Shown piece after piece: positions 53,810-63,001 of a stretch of 64,000 nucleotides of DNA. Under the pieces are notes generated by a model, which saw only the letters and a list, made by a program, of their open reading frames with translations, did no database searches and was not told the DNA's origin. The translations under genes and the position numbers were made by a program. The stretch spans positions 3,051,001 through 3,115,000 of the forward strand of contig NZ_CP059732.1 in NCBI RefSeq assembly GCF_014117325.1, read 5' to 3'. Source of the DNA: Spirosoma foliorum. GTDB lineage: Bacteria > Bacteroidota > Bacteroidia > Cytophagales > Spirosomataceae. Numbering within the stretch: position 1 is the stretch's first letter; the number at the start of each line of letters is the position of its first letter.

Positions 53810-56800
53810 TCAAACCACCCGCACCACCTCTGGCTCATCAGACAAGTACACCAATCGTGCCTCAACTTCAGGATACCCCATTTCCCGATACAAATTTGCG
53901 AAATAGCGTAAGGTAGTCACTGGTTTGTCGTTCTGATCTTCTTTTTCTACTGGCCTTGATTCATATTGAACTAAAACGACCTGTCCATTCGGGTAATGCA
54001 CCACCCGATGGGGCGCACCATGCATCCGTTTGCTGCTCAGAATAGTTCGATCGGTATCAACGCGAAGGGATGAATCGAACAAGGCAGCCAGGTCTGGGTG
54101 AGAGACAATCGCCAGCAAACTTAATTTTAATACTTCGCATTCGATTTTTCGGATAAGCCCTTCGCTAACGAGTTGACGAAGGACGGTGTCAATAACCTCT
54201 GGGCCTTTTATCAGGCTCAACGCTGCACACAACTTACGGTCTCGTTCGCGCGTACGCTCAAAGGTGGCCACGTCAAACATACGATCGGCCAGCCGACGAA
54301 GTTGCATATCCTGCCCCCGATTGCCACTGACGATCGTGTCCAGATAAATCTCATCGATCTCTTCCTCTGGCCGATAATGCGGTACCGCATCCGAACACAG
54401 ACTTATTTCATAACTCGATCGGCCTTTCTCCCAGGCACAGCCGCAATTTCGGGCCACTTCGCTATCGCGCAGGAACGCATGCAGCCAATAGCTAACGTCT
54501 TTCTGATTGCCAACCTTCTCAAAATCACCTCCTTTGGTAATGATATATAACCGATCCGTTGGTCGGGTAAACGCGACATACAGCAGGTTCATATTCTCGA
54601 TAAAGGTCCGCGTCAACTCCTCTTCATATTGAGCTGCTATCGACGCAGGGGCACTGCGTAGTTTGCTGGTCGTGTTCGATGGAGCAGATGTGAGTCGGGC
54701 AAATTTCCCCAGTTCGGTTGCGTGCGACAGGGCATCGGTACGAATCTCGGCCAGATCGAGCCAGATCGTACTGTCGTTTATCGGCTCAACCCGCCAGTTG
54801 GCGAACGGAATAATGACCACTGGAAACTCCAGCCCCTTCGACTTGTGAATTGTTTGAATACTCACCGCATTACGGGCGTTCCCCTCCACCGAAATCTTCT
54901 GCCGAACACTTTCCCAATACACCAGAAAATCACTCAGATGGCCGCTTCGTTTCTGGTTGAACGTCAGCACTTCATCCAGGAATCGAAACAAAAATGGATT
55001 GTGTTCCGCCTGATTGAATAGATCAAACTGGGCGATCAGGCGCTCAGCTAACTCGTATGGATTTAGTTGTCCTAATACATACGGATCGAGTGGATAGCCT
55101 TCTACGGCCAGGTAATCATAGACTGCCGAAATGTCGTCTTCGGCCACGTTACGAAGTTTCTCGGTCAACGCATCATCAGGAAAAATACCCTGTACAACCC
55201 GATGAAATAGATAGAGCAATTCATAGCGAAGCATCCGCAGATCGGGACGCTGCAACACCTGCATGACCGTAATCAACCATTTTACCGGATCTGAAAATTC
55301 CAACGATAACGAATCGGCCGAGACCAATGGAATCTGGCGTATGTTCAATTCATTGGCCAGGATTCTGGCGTGCGATTTCTTCCGACACAGAATCGCTATA
55401 TCGCCATACTGATACCCTTCTAGCAACGATTTTTCCAGATGCGCAATGGTCGTTTCGAGCATTTGTGTCGTGAGGTCTTTACCGAGTTCGTCATCTTTAT
55501 CAACGAAATCAATCTGAACATGCCCTGCCTTGTTGGCTTTGGGTTGCGCTTTCTGATGAAACTGCCGTTCGGCATCAAACACATCCGTCAGTTTCGGATG
55601 CTGATACTCGAATTGACGGGCCACGAACTCAAAAAAATCATTATTGAATCGGACAATTGGCTCCGCGCTCCGCCAATTGGTATCCAGTATTTCGGGTTCC
55701 AGCTGCCCGTCGAGCATACCGATGCGGTCGGCGGTCCAGGACGCCGGATTGTGCGCCACTTTCAGACTTTCCAGATCCTGCCGATGCAAGGCAACAATCT
55801 GATCCATATCGCCCCCCCGGAAGCGGTAAATTGCCTGTTTGCCGTCGCCTACAGCCAGGTTGAAATGAGCGGCCCCAAGGGAGTTTTCAATGAGTGGCAG
55901 TAGGTTGGCAAACTGGAGTCGCGAGGTATCCTGAAATTCATCGATCAGGATGTGGTTGTACTTCGTACCCAGTCGTTCATACAAAAACGGCACAGGCTCC
56001 GTTGCTACAATACTCAGAATTTTCTTGTTGAATTCTGAAATATGCACCCGACCATCTTTCTGAAGCAAATCATCGAATTCTACGCGCATTTGCTTCAATA
56101 GCGCCAGTTTCTGCAAATGCGGCAACAAACAATCGAACAACGTTACTTCCCGACTACTTTCGCTTCGGATGACCTCAATCTGGTCAAAACAGTTGCACAG
56201 TTCTTCTTTAATACTGTCTATAGGACCTGTTATGGTAAGCGGAGACTTGGGAACATACCAGTCACCTTCAATCTGCTTCCGGTGTGTAGCAGTTGGTTCT
56301 TTCTCGAAATTAGAAAAGGCAATCGTCTTAAAATAAGCGGCTACGCTGTTCTTCTTGCCTTTAAAATCCTCTTCACTAAGTCCTTTGCTGGTGATCAACG
56401 ACCAGGCTCGTTGGCCCTGATCAACAATTGAGGTTTCAACCTGCCGATTATGCTCCATCAATTGAAGCCGGATAGTTCGCAGTGCCCCTGGCGATAGCTC
56501 CTGAGCCGCATTTACAGCATCGTAGAACTGATCGGAGGTAAGATTTCGGCCAAACTCCTTAAGCAGTTCGGGTAGTTGGTTCCAGCTTTTTCCTTCCGCA
56601 GCAGTATTCGTATAATACTCGCTCAGAATTGCCGTAATCTCCTCCATCTCCTCTGTGCCCGCCTTTTCAATCAGGTTATCTATGGCCAGCTCGAGGACTT
56701 CGTCGGTTTCCATTTCTACCTCAAACGAATAGGGCAACCCAAGTTCATCGGTAAAAGCCATCACGACACGCTGCGTAAACGAGTCAATCGTTGTGACACT

Positions 56801-57139
56801 GAAATCGGCGTAGCGATGGAGAATTGTTCTAAAAACTGATGAGGCTTTTTTGCGTAATTCAGTCTTGGCAATGGCGAATGAATCGGTGTTTAGCGGTGTG
56901 CCGTAGAGTTCGACGACCAATTCATCCAGCAAGGGAAGTTCTTTTGTACCGGCAATATCAGAGAGCCGTTCGAGAATCCGGTTCTTCATCTCGTTAGCGG
57001 CAGCGTTTGTAAACGTTACGGCCAGAATATGCCGGAAATAATCGTCCTTCGCAGCTGGCCGAAGTGCCAGTTTCAGGTACTCTTTGGTAAGCGTATACGT
57101 CTTACCCGACCCCGCCGAAGAACTGTAGATTTTGAACAT
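53810..57139 (-). CDS. UvrD/AddA-like helicase-nuclease
   Basis: A 1,109-residue superfamily I helicase. Walker A is at residues 8-14 ('SSAGSGKTYTLTKEYL'). Motif II is 'HILIDEFQDTSRLQ', then 'GDGKQAIYRFRGGDMDQIVA', and a late motif V/VI is 'TIHKSKGLEFPVVIIP' and 'LLYVAFTRPTDRLY'. The size and these motifs fit the AddA/RecB helicase subunit of Bacteroidota double-strand-break repair. A C-terminal PD-(D/E)XK nuclease ('QVVLVQYES...') is plausible but not proved. No AddB partner gene is next to it. Confidence 0.9.
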   Translation of the reverse strand: MFKIYSSSAGSGKTYTLTKEYLKLALRPAAKDDYFRHILAVTFTNAAANEMKNRILERLSDIAGTKELPLLDELVVELYGTPLNTDSFAIAKTELRKKASSVFRTILHRYADFSVTTIDSFTQRVVMAFTDELGLPYSFEVEMETDEVLELAIDNLIEKAGTEEMEEITAILSEYYTNTAAEGKSWNQLPELLKEFGRNLTSDQFYDAVNAAQELSPGALRTIRLQLMEHNRQVETSIVDQGQRAWSLITSKGLSEEDFKGKKNSVAAYFKTIAFSNFEKEPTATHRKQIEGDWYVPKSPLTITGPIDSIKEELCNCFDQIEVIRSESSREVTLFDCLLPHLQKLALLKQMRVEFDDLLQKDGRVHISEFNKKILSIVATEPVPFLYERLGTKYNHILIDEFQDTSRLQFANLLPLIENSLGAAHFNLAVGDGKQAIYRFRGGDMDQIVALHRQDLESLKVAHNPASWTADRIGMLDGQLEPEILDTNWRSAEPIVRFNNDFFEFVARQFEYQHPKLTDVFDAERQFHQKAQPKANKAGHVQIDFVDKDDELGKDLTTQMLETTIAHLEKSLLEGYQYGDIAILCRKKSHARILANELNIRQIPLVSADSLSLEFSDPVKWLITVMQVLQRPDLRMLRYELLYLFHRVVQGIFPDDALTEKLRNVAEDDISAVYDYLAVEGYPLDPYVLGQLNPYELAERLIAQFDLFNQAEHNPFLFRFLDEVLTFNQKRSGHLSDFLVYWESVRQKISVEGNARNAVSIQTIHKSKGLEFPVVIIPFANWRVEPINDSTIWLDLAEIRTDALSHATELGKFARLTSAPSNTTSKLRSAPASIAAQYEEELTRTFIENMNLLYVAFTRPTDRLYIITKGGDFEKVGNQKDVSYWLHAFLRDSEVARNCGCAWEKGRSSYEISLCSDAVPHYRPEEEIDEIYLDTIVSGNRGQDMQLRRLADRMFDVATFERTRERDRKLCAALSLIKGPEVIDTVLRQLVSEGLIRKIECEVLKLSLLAIVSHPDLAALFDSSLRVDTDRTILSSKRMHGAPHRVVHYPNGQVVLVQYESRPVEKEDQNDKPVTTLRYFANLYREMGYPEVEARLVYLSDEPEVVRVV

Positions 57140-57275
57140 GGAAGGAAAGGGAGGAGAGGGAGGAAGGGGAAAGAGGGAGAATGGAAGAAATGGAGAATAT
57201 AGAGTCCTTGTATTCCTCTTCCTCCCTCTTTTCCCTTTCCTCCCTCTCCTCCCTTTCTTCCATTCTCCCTCTTTT
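57140..57275. repeat. Polypurine/polypyrimidine inverted repeat
   Basis: About 50 nt of almost pure A+G (57140-57197) face about 60 nt of almost pure C+T (57213-57275), with the second being an imperfect reverse complement of the first (shared GGGAGGAGAGGGAGGAA core and GAGGGAGAATGGAAGAAA). It starts next to the helicase start codon at 57139 and extends to the stop of the next gene. Confidence 0.85.
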
Positions 57276-57816
57276 AAAAATTATACCGTAGCCCCACACC
57301 TGTATTTAAGTTCAGGAAGAATGGGGCCTGGAAAAGCTCGACGTAAGCACCGGTTTCCAGGAAAAACGAGTAGGGTTTGCCAACCGGAAAAAACTCTAGT
57401 CCGGCAATACCCGAACCACCAAGCGAAAGATTCCCTTTTACGTAGTCAACGGATTGCCCAGCCAAATAATCGGGATAATAGCGACGATTGTTGAGTTGTC
57501 CACCAAATCCATAATACGCCCGTACACTTTCGCTTTTCGTTAGGGCTGTATGCCATAAGTAGTGGCCCTGGATAGCCAGACCAACGCTTTTATAATCACC
57601 GGAACGATAACTCCGCTTGGTGCCGTAAATACCGCCATAGGTCCCGATGTTTAGATCGAAGGCATGGTTCGTGCCGAAGTATTTTCGAATATTCACGCCT
57701 GACGGCTCTCCAATACGAGCGCCGATCGCCCAGTTATTATACTGCGCCTGTGCATCGTTTGTCGATACTACCCAGCCAGCGAGGGCCAATACGGTTATTA
57801 AAAACGATTTTTTCAT
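57274..57816 (-). CDS. Small outer-membrane beta-barrel protein
   Basis: A 180-residue protein with a signal peptide ('FLITVLALAGWVVSTNDAQA'). The rest alternates in amphipathic strands with many Tyr/Phe/Gly and ends in Phe ('GVGLRYNF'), as expected for an 8-stranded barrel. No ligand is known. It lies upstream of the helicase in the minus direction, separated by the polypurine repeat. Confidence 0.8.
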   Translation of the reverse strand: MKKSFLITVLALAGWVVSTNDAQAQYNNWAIGARIGEPSGVNIRKYFGTNHAFDLNIGTYGGIYGTKRSYRSGDYKSVGLAIQGHYLWHTALTKSESVRAYYGFGGQLNNRRYYPDYLAGQSVDYVKGNLSLGGSGIAGLEFFPVGKPYSFFLETGAYVELFQAPFFLNLNTGVGLRYNF

Positions 57817-57898
57817 AGAGTAAGTAATTAATCTCCCTTAGACTACAGGGTTCGTATCTCGTAACAGGTCATTTTCCCCTAAATGCCAGCACAAAAAC

Positions 57899-59032
57899 TC
57901 AGGCATTTGAAACAGCCTCTGGTTTTGTGGCATCGTCGCCCGTTCCGAGGGGTAAATCTATACTTTCCGTTGCGTTTTCTATTGTATTCATCACGGCCAA
58001 CAGTCGTTCATTTTCAGCGCGTATTCCCACCGAAATACGTAAACAACCACCACATAGTTTCACTTTTGATCGGTCCCGAACAATCACTTGCTGGTCAATC
58101 AAGTGCTCAAACATCCCTTTGGCATCGGCAAATTGAACGAGTAAAAAATTAGCGTCGGAGGGGTGAATAACCTGCACAGATGGCAAAGAACGTAGATTAT
58201 CGGCCAAAAACTGCCGTTCCGTCAAAATTTGCCGAACCATGTCATTCTTCTCGTCTTCGTGCGAAAGCGCATCCAGAGCAAGTACCTGCGTAGGTGCCGA
58301 AATGTTATAGGGTGGTTTGATTTTATTGAGTATCCCAATAAGCTCTTCCGACGCAAAACACATTCCTAACCGTAACGCAGCCAATCCCCACGCCTTCGAG
58401 AAGGTTTGTAATACGACCAGATTTGGGTACTTATCCAACTCGCTCGTCCAGGAAGGCGTATCAGCAAAATCAATATAGGCTTCATCTACAATCACTAACG
58501 AATGATCGGCAGCTTCGAGAATCGTCCGAATGGCATCGGCCTGGAGCAGATTGCCCGACGGATTATTGGGCGAGCACAGCCAGATCAGTTTTGTGTTGGG
58601 CGTGATAGCAGCCAGCACAGCCTCGGTATCTACCTGAAAATCGGGCGTTAGTGGCACTTTGACCAACTCAACATCATTCACAGCCGCCGACACTTCATAC
58701 ATGCCATAGGTTGGCGGCATAATCAACAAATTGTCCTTGCCCGGCACACAGGTAGCCCGAACGAGTAAGTCAATGGGTTCGTCCGAACCATTTCCCAGAA
58801 AAATCTGCTCAGGCCGAACCCCTTTGATGGGTGCCAGTTTCTGCTTGATGGCCCACTGGTGTGGGTCAGGGTAACGGTTGTAATCGCCCGTATCTGTAGT
58901 TGACCCAATCGGATTTTCATTGGCATCCAGAAACACGCCCACCTTACCCGTATACTCGTCACGAGCCGAAGAATAGGGTGTCAACGATAGAATGTGGGGG
59001 CGAAGGAGATTATTGAGATTGAATGGTTGCAT
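57899..59032 (-). CDS. hisC: Histidinol-phosphate aminotransferase
   Basis: A 377-residue PLP enzyme of histidine synthesis (imidazole-acetol phosphate plus glutamate). Family features: 'FLDANENPIGSTTDTGDYNR' with the conserved N-E-N-P, 'IFLGNGSDEPIDLLVRA', 'IWLCSPNNPSGNLL', 'VIVDEAYIDF', the PLP Lys in 'LQTFSKAWGLAALRLG' and 'RISVG' near the C-terminus. The ATG at 59032 overlaps the stop of the RES toxin gene (TAATG), implying translational coupling. No hisB follows. Confidence 0.95.
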   Translation of the reverse strand: MQPFNLNNLLRPHILSLTPYSSARDEYTGKVGVFLDANENPIGSTTDTGDYNRYPDPHQWAIKQKLAPIKGVRPEQIFLGNGSDEPIDLLVRATCVPGKDNLLIMPPTYGMYEVSAAVNDVELVKVPLTPDFQVDTEAVLAAITPNTKLIWLCSPNNPSGNLLQADAIRTILEAADHSLVIVDEAYIDFADTPSWTSELDKYPNLVVLQTFSKAWGLAALRLGMCFASEELIGILNKIKPPYNISAPTQVLALDALSHEDEKNDMVRQILTERQFLADNLRSLPSVQVIHPSDANFLLVQFADAKGMFEHLIDQQVIVRDRSKVKLCGGCLRISVGIRAENERLLAVMNTIENATESIDLPLGTGDDATKPEAVSNA

Positions 59033-59487
59033 TAGCTTAATTTCTGAAAAAATCGTGGGTCAAATTCAATGGACTCCACGGCAATTAGTTTTACGTCAGC
59101 AAAAAAAACATGTGCTGGATTGAGCAGATAATTATACTCTGACCGAACGATTACGGAAGGTACTCGTAACAGAAGTGAGTCATTGGAAGCCAGCCATTTA
59201 CTTCCAACTTGTTGTGTATAGGCTTCGTCGATTTGCCAGTTTTCAAGCAACTGCCCACTGTTTACAGCGGGAATATGATCTGGTACGTACAAAACCAAAA
59301 CCCGGTAATCGGTTGGAGGCTGCGATTGGCGTAAATGAACCAATGTCTCTAAAATTGCCAGCGATCGACTGCTAGTCGTATAAAGAGCGGGTTTACCAAC
59401 TTCGTTCCATCGACCTCCGTATACAGCGGCCCCATTACCCGACAGGTCATTGGCGTATATCTGGCGAGTAACCCGAAATAACTCCAT
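59032..59487 (-). CDS. RES-family NAD+-targeting toxin
   Basis: A 151-residue RES domain protein. The family pattern is clear: 'YGGRWNEVGKPALYTTSSRS' (G-G-R-W-N with the conserved Arg and Tyr), 'LAILETLVHLR' with the catalytic Glu, and 'SEYNYLLNPAHVFF', the conserved (S/E)-x-N-x-L-x-N-P-x-H box. RES toxins are known to deplete NAD+. The start overlaps the antitoxin stop by one base (TGATG), and its own stop overlaps the hisC start. Confidence 0.92.
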   Translation of the reverse strand: MELFRVTRQIYANDLSGNGAAVYGGRWNEVGKPALYTTSSRSLAILETLVHLRQSQPPTDYRVLVLYVPDHIPAVNSGQLLENWQIDEAYTQQVGSKWLASNDSLLLRVPSVIVRSEYNYLLNPAHVFFADVKLIAVESIEFDPRFFQKLS

Positions 59488-59915
59488 CAGGCAAAAATTC
59501 CGTGTTCAATCCGACCCAACTCGCGGTCAACGATACCAATTCCTTTGTGCGTTTTGAGAAATTCAACCGGACGTCGATTCCCTAACGATAAAATTGAACC
59601 ATGAAGCCAATCCCGAAAATACGCTTTACCCAAGGCATCTTCGCCGTGTTCGAACAGTTCGGCTAACGCAACAATATGATCCGAAACAATGTCGCTCAAG
59701 CGGTCACTGTCCTGGTAACGTTGTAGATTACGGGGTGTAACGGGCAAATACTCCACTAATTCTTTTGGTTCAATACCCAATGAATCAGCCAGATATCGAA
59801 TCGTTGCTTTAGGCACCCCCTGCTCAATAAGCTGCATCAAGTCGGCTTCACTACGAATAACTCGTCCGAGTATTTCATTGCCGCCCAGGCGATTGGCGAT
59901 GGCTATGATTGTCAT
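59487..59915 (-). CDS. Xre/ParS-type antitoxin of the RES system
   Basis: A 142-residue antitoxin. The N-terminal ~60 residues look like a degenerate Xre helix-turn-helix ('GVPKATIRYLADSLGIEPKE'). The C-terminal part matches the DUF2384/ParS toxin-binding domain ('AYFRDWLHGSILSLGNRRPV'...'VDRELGRIEHGIFA'). It precedes the RES toxin in the usual order and should both neutralise it and repress the promoter. Confidence 0.9.
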   Translation of the reverse strand: MTIIAIANRLGGNEILGRVIRSEADLMQLIEQGVPKATIRYLADSLGIEPKELVEYLPVTPRNLQRYQDSDRLSDIVSDHIVALAELFEHGEDALGKAYFRDWLHGSILSLGNRRPVEFLKTHKGIGIVDRELGRIEHGIFA

Positions 59916-59998
59916 AATGAGGAATTATTTCCTTAAAAATACGGACACTTTTCTATGACCCCAAATTGATGCACAGAGATTAACTAATAAAGGGCTAC

Positions 59999-60502
59999 TT
60001 AACTACTAGTTGGTGTTGGTCGCCACTGAAATGATCGTTCGTCGATTGCCCGCATGGTACAAAGTATGCCGTTCAGGTGGTCGTATTCGTGCTGGATCAG
60101 CTCGGCCAGTTTCCAGTCTGTGATCGCCCAGGTATGCGGTTGCCAGTGCTCATCCCGATAGGCCAGTGTCAGACGGCAATGTCGCCGGACACGCACGAGT
60201 AAATTTGGGAAACTCATGCAATCGTCCCAGAGTTCATCGGTCTCGTCGCTAACGGTAACCAATTCGGGGTTGATAATAATCTGGGGACGATCTACATTCA
60301 GATAAATCAGCCGTTTCATAATACCGAGCTGTGGAGCGGCAATGCCTCGTCCAAACTGGTACTTCGCTCTGATTTCTTCCATCACGTTGTGCAAATCGGC
60401 CGCCCAGCCTATCACCAACGGAAGCTCTGATTCCAAAACTGGCTCGCAGGTTTCGTACAGACGTGGATCACCCAAAAGCAGGAGGTCAGCGAGGTGTTTC
60501 AT
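59999..60502 (-). CDS. Peptide deformylase-like protein with altered second motif
   Basis: A 167-residue PDF-family metalloenzyme. The ATG at 60502 is chosen over a TTG at 60508. Motif 1 is 'GRGIAAPQ' (51-58) and motif 3 is His138-Glu139-Tyr-Asp-His142. Motif 2, normally E-G-C-L-S, reads D93-D94-C95-M96-S97. The metal ligands Cys, His and His are therefore all present, but the Glu-Gly before Cys is lost. It may be a divergent deformylase or a related enzyme rather than the housekeeping one. Confidence 0.85.
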   Translation of the reverse strand: MKHLADLLLLGDPRLYETCEPVLESELPLVIGWAADLHNVMEEIRAKYQFGRGIAAPQLGIMKRLIYLNVDRPQIIINPELVTVSDETDELWDDCMSFPNLLVRVRRHCRLTLAYRDEHWQPHTWAITDWKLAELIQHEYDHLNGILCTMRAIDERSFQWRPTPTSS

Positions 60503-60513
60503 GAGCAATCAAT

Positions 60514-61437
60514 TTATAAGCGCTGCTTTTTCCTTTTCGACAATAAGTAGATCAGGCAACTTACTCCCACTAAGCTAATTACTGGGTAAAGCATATCGCG
60601 TACAGTAGACTTGATACTTGACTTACCGACAGGCCGAGGAGGCTCGAACGTGAGTGCCTCTTCGGAAACAGGCTGGTTAAGAATAGGTTGATAGGTCAGA
60701 CTCTTTTTTACCAGTTGCTTTGGCTTGCTAATTGATGAATCGGCTTCATCAACCCGGCGCAACAGGAAGGTTTTCTGATCAACCCAGAGCAAAATCTCCT
60801 TATTTTTCCAATAATCATTGGCAAGATGCCCCGTAAGTCGATAGCAGGATGCTTTGTCCAGTACATCGGTACCAAGTAATTTCACATTTTGCAGCGAATC
60901 GATACCCCAGCCAGCATCTGTAGCTTTAGGCATAAGTAAGTAAGGAACTTTGCGGGACGACGTGCCCGAAACGCCGGTAGCTACAGCTAAGGCATCTCCC
61001 AAGGACGCTTCTCGACTCGTCGAATCGTCTATAGTCCACCATCGTTGCACATTATTCCCTTGGCTCCAGATCACCATCTTTTCAGGCGGGGTAGCACGCC
61101 CTATTTTTTTCCCTTTGTACTCAAAACTATCTTGAACTTCATATTGAAAACGGAATCGGGCTGCTTGCCGATTGTAGGCCGTTGTGAAGTTCAGGGTGTT
61201 TGTAATTTTTGGTTCCTTCTGGCCTAACTCATAAAAATCGGTTTGTACACTTCCCTGATCCTGATACGTATTTGCCTCAGCATAAACCCGTAACATCCGC
61301 TCAAAAATCTGTTTCCCAGACAGATCCTGGCTTTGTACCAAACTTGTTTGTAGCAGAACAAGACAACTGGTTATAAACCATGTTGTAGCAGAGAGCGTAG
61401 ACTGTATGGCACCTGCTGTTGCTCGCGCTAATTTCAT
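60514..61437 (-). CDS. LolA-fold/DUF2092-like secreted protein with C-terminal membrane helix
   Basis: A 307-residue protein. An N-terminal hydrophobic segment (~15-36) is probably a signal peptide. The middle has the beta-rich LolA/LolB-like pattern found in 'outer membrane lipoprotein carrier'-type proteins ('LRVYAEANTYQDQGSVQTDF' at the start, 'LWVDQKTFLLRRVDEADSSI' late). The C-terminus has one transmembrane helix ('MLYPVISLVGVSCLIYLL') and a Lys-rich tail, so it is inner-membrane anchored. The cargo is unknown. It overlaps the upstream aminotransferase gene by 4 bp. Confidence 0.7.
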   Translation of the reverse strand: MKLARATAGAIQSTLSATTWFITSCLVLLQTSLVQSQDLSGKQIFERMLRVYAEANTYQDQGSVQTDFYELGQKEPKITNTLNFTTAYNRQAARFRFQYEVQDSFEYKGKKIGRATPPEKMVIWSQGNNVQRWWTIDDSTSREASLGDALAVATGVSGTSSRKVPYLLMPKATDAGWGIDSLQNVKLLGTDVLDKASCYRLTGHLANDYWKNKEILLWVDQKTFLLRRVDEADSSISKPKQLVKKSLTYQPILNQPVSEEALTFEPPRPVGKSSIKSTVRDMLYPVISLVGVSCLIYLLSKRKKQRL

Positions 61438-62618
61438 CTGAGTATATCGTTTAGTGCATCAACAAACGTCTTCATTTCATCCTCGGTGTTGTAGTAGTGT
61501 GGCGAAATCCGAAGTGTAGCGGTCAACATGCCTTTCCGGCCAAAATCCAGGATAGCCCCTCCATAAGGACTGATAGAGGTATTGATATGCCGGGCTGATA
61601 AAGCTGCCTTCAATTCAGCCGCCGACTTGGTTTCGCTGAACAAGGTGATTATGCTTGATAATCGCTCACCTTCATCGTACAGACGAACACCCGGCAATTG
61701 ACTCAGTTGCGTTCGGAGTATTGTACAAAGCTGAGCATTTCGTTGTGCGATGGCGTCAATGCCGACAGATAGAGCATAGCGATTCGCTTCGACAGCACCC
61801 AAGACTAGTGCATACGGAAACTCCCAATCCTCAAACCGTTTAGCAGTCGGCTCCAACTGATAGCTGTTGGCCGATTCCCACGAAGCGCCATGAAGGTCGA
61901 CAAAGAGCGGAGCCATATTGGCCGTCAGAACCTTATCTGATACATACAGAAACCCCATACCACGCGGCCCCCGAAGAAACTTCCGACAGGTAGCGGACAG
62001 AAAATCGCAGTGAATCTGGGTTACATCAACGGGTAGCTGCCCTACTGATTGGCAGGCATCTACCAGATATAACAGGTCGTATTCCCGGCAGATTTTCCCA
62101 ATCGCTTCAACCGACTGCACCAGTCCAGAGTTTGTTGGCACATGGGTAACCGCCACAAGACGTGGCCGAAGCGTCTTAATTTTTTCGGCCATATCGGCCA
62201 CCGATACACCACCCGTAGGTTCGTCCTCTGCCCGAACTAGTTCAATTCCAAACCTTTTTTGCAGCGATAAAAACGCAATCTGATTGGAAACATAATCGTT
62301 CGTTGTGGTCAGGATTACATCACCTCGCTGAAACGGAATTGACGATAGTGCTTTGGCATAGGCATCAGTCGCACTGGCTGTTGCAGCAATATGATTCGCG
62401 GTAGTGTTCAGTAAGTCAGCTGTCGAGGTATAAAATTCCTGAATGGCTTCTTGACGAGCTCCGGCAGCCTCATAGCCACCAATCTCGGCTTCTAAAGCAA
62501 TATGTTGCGTTATGGCATCAATTACTGGTTTTGGCATCAGCGCTGCGCCCGCGTTGTTCACATGAACGACATGCTGAGTGCCGGGGGTATCGGCACGAAG
62601 GGAAAGGAGATCAAGCAT
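61434..62618 (-). CDS. Class V aminotransferase / cysteine desulfurase-like enzyme
   Basis: A 394-residue PLP fold-type I protein. 'VHVNNAGAALMPKPVIDAIT' is the usual N-terminal block, 'TTTNDYVSNQIAFLSLQKRF' follows, 'YLVDACQSVGQLPVDV' carries the PLP-binding Asp, and Lys of 'SATCRKFLRGPRGMGFLYVS' is the Schiff-base residue. The family includes cysteine desulfurases, isopenicillin epimerase-like and C-S lyase enzymes. The reaction cannot be fixed by eye. It lies just after the PIN toxin gene on the same strand. Confidence 0.88.
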   Translation of the reverse strand: MLDLLSLRADTPGTQHVVHVNNAGAALMPKPVIDAITQHIALEAEIGGYEAAGARQEAIQEFYTSTADLLNTTANHIAATASATDAYAKALSSIPFQRGDVILTTTNDYVSNQIAFLSLQKRFGIELVRAEDEPTGGVSVADMAEKIKTLRPRLVAVTHVPTNSGLVQSVEAIGKICREYDLLYLVDACQSVGQLPVDVTQIHCDFLSATCRKFLRGPRGMGFLYVSDKVLTANMAPLFVDLHGASWESANSYQLEPTAKRFEDWEFPYALVLGAVEANRYALSVGIDAIAQRNAQLCTILRTQLSQLPGVRLYDEGERLSSIITLFSETKSAAELKAALSARHINTSISPYGGAILDFGRKGMLTATLRISPHYYNTEDEMKTFVDALNDILR

Positions 62619-62623
62619 AAAAA

Positions 62624-63001
62624 TTACAATAAAACCGATGCCAGCGAAATAACCGCTAAGCCATCAACATCGGCAAAATCAGCCACATTATTTGTCAGAA
62701 TTGGCTGATTATAAATCAGCCCTGTAGCCGCAATGATTGAATCACCTAGTGAGCGCTTGCGTTGCTGGCGTAATCGAATAGCTTTATTAATAATCTCATC
62801 GGTAATTGGCAATAGCTTAGCACTACCTAAATATGCTTCAAACTTACGTTTGTCAATAGGGTCTAAGCGACTGAAACCTAAAACCTCAAGTGTAGAAATT
62901 AGCGAAACCTGCACAATTTCCTGATTGGCCTGTAGATATCGAGCCAGCGATAAGTACTCTGGCTGTACGGAATAGATAATGATATTACTGTCTAAAATCA
63001 T
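62624..63001 (-). CDS. PIN-domain toxin (VapC-like)
   Basis: A 125-residue PIN nuclease. The acidic residues are Asp4 ('MILDSNIIIY'), a Glu in 'ISTLEVLGFSR' and the Asp of 'SLGDSIIAATG', followed by 'ILTNNVADFADVDGL', the typical T-x-N-x-x-D-F end. VapC toxins cut RNA, often initiator tRNA or rRNA. The start overlaps the upstream antitoxin by 4 bp. Confidence 0.92.
   Translation of the reverse strand: MILDSNIIIYSVQPEYLSLARYLQANQEIVQVSLISTLEVLGFSRLDPIDKRKFEAYLGSAKLLPITDEIINKAIRLRQQRKRSLGDSIIAATGLIYNQPILTNNVADFADVDGLAVISLASVLL

Noticed and set aside
57140..57275. Open frames in the polypurine palindrome
   Set aside because: Only low-complexity Glu/Lys/Gly or Phe/Pro/Leu runs result, and the region is a repeat.
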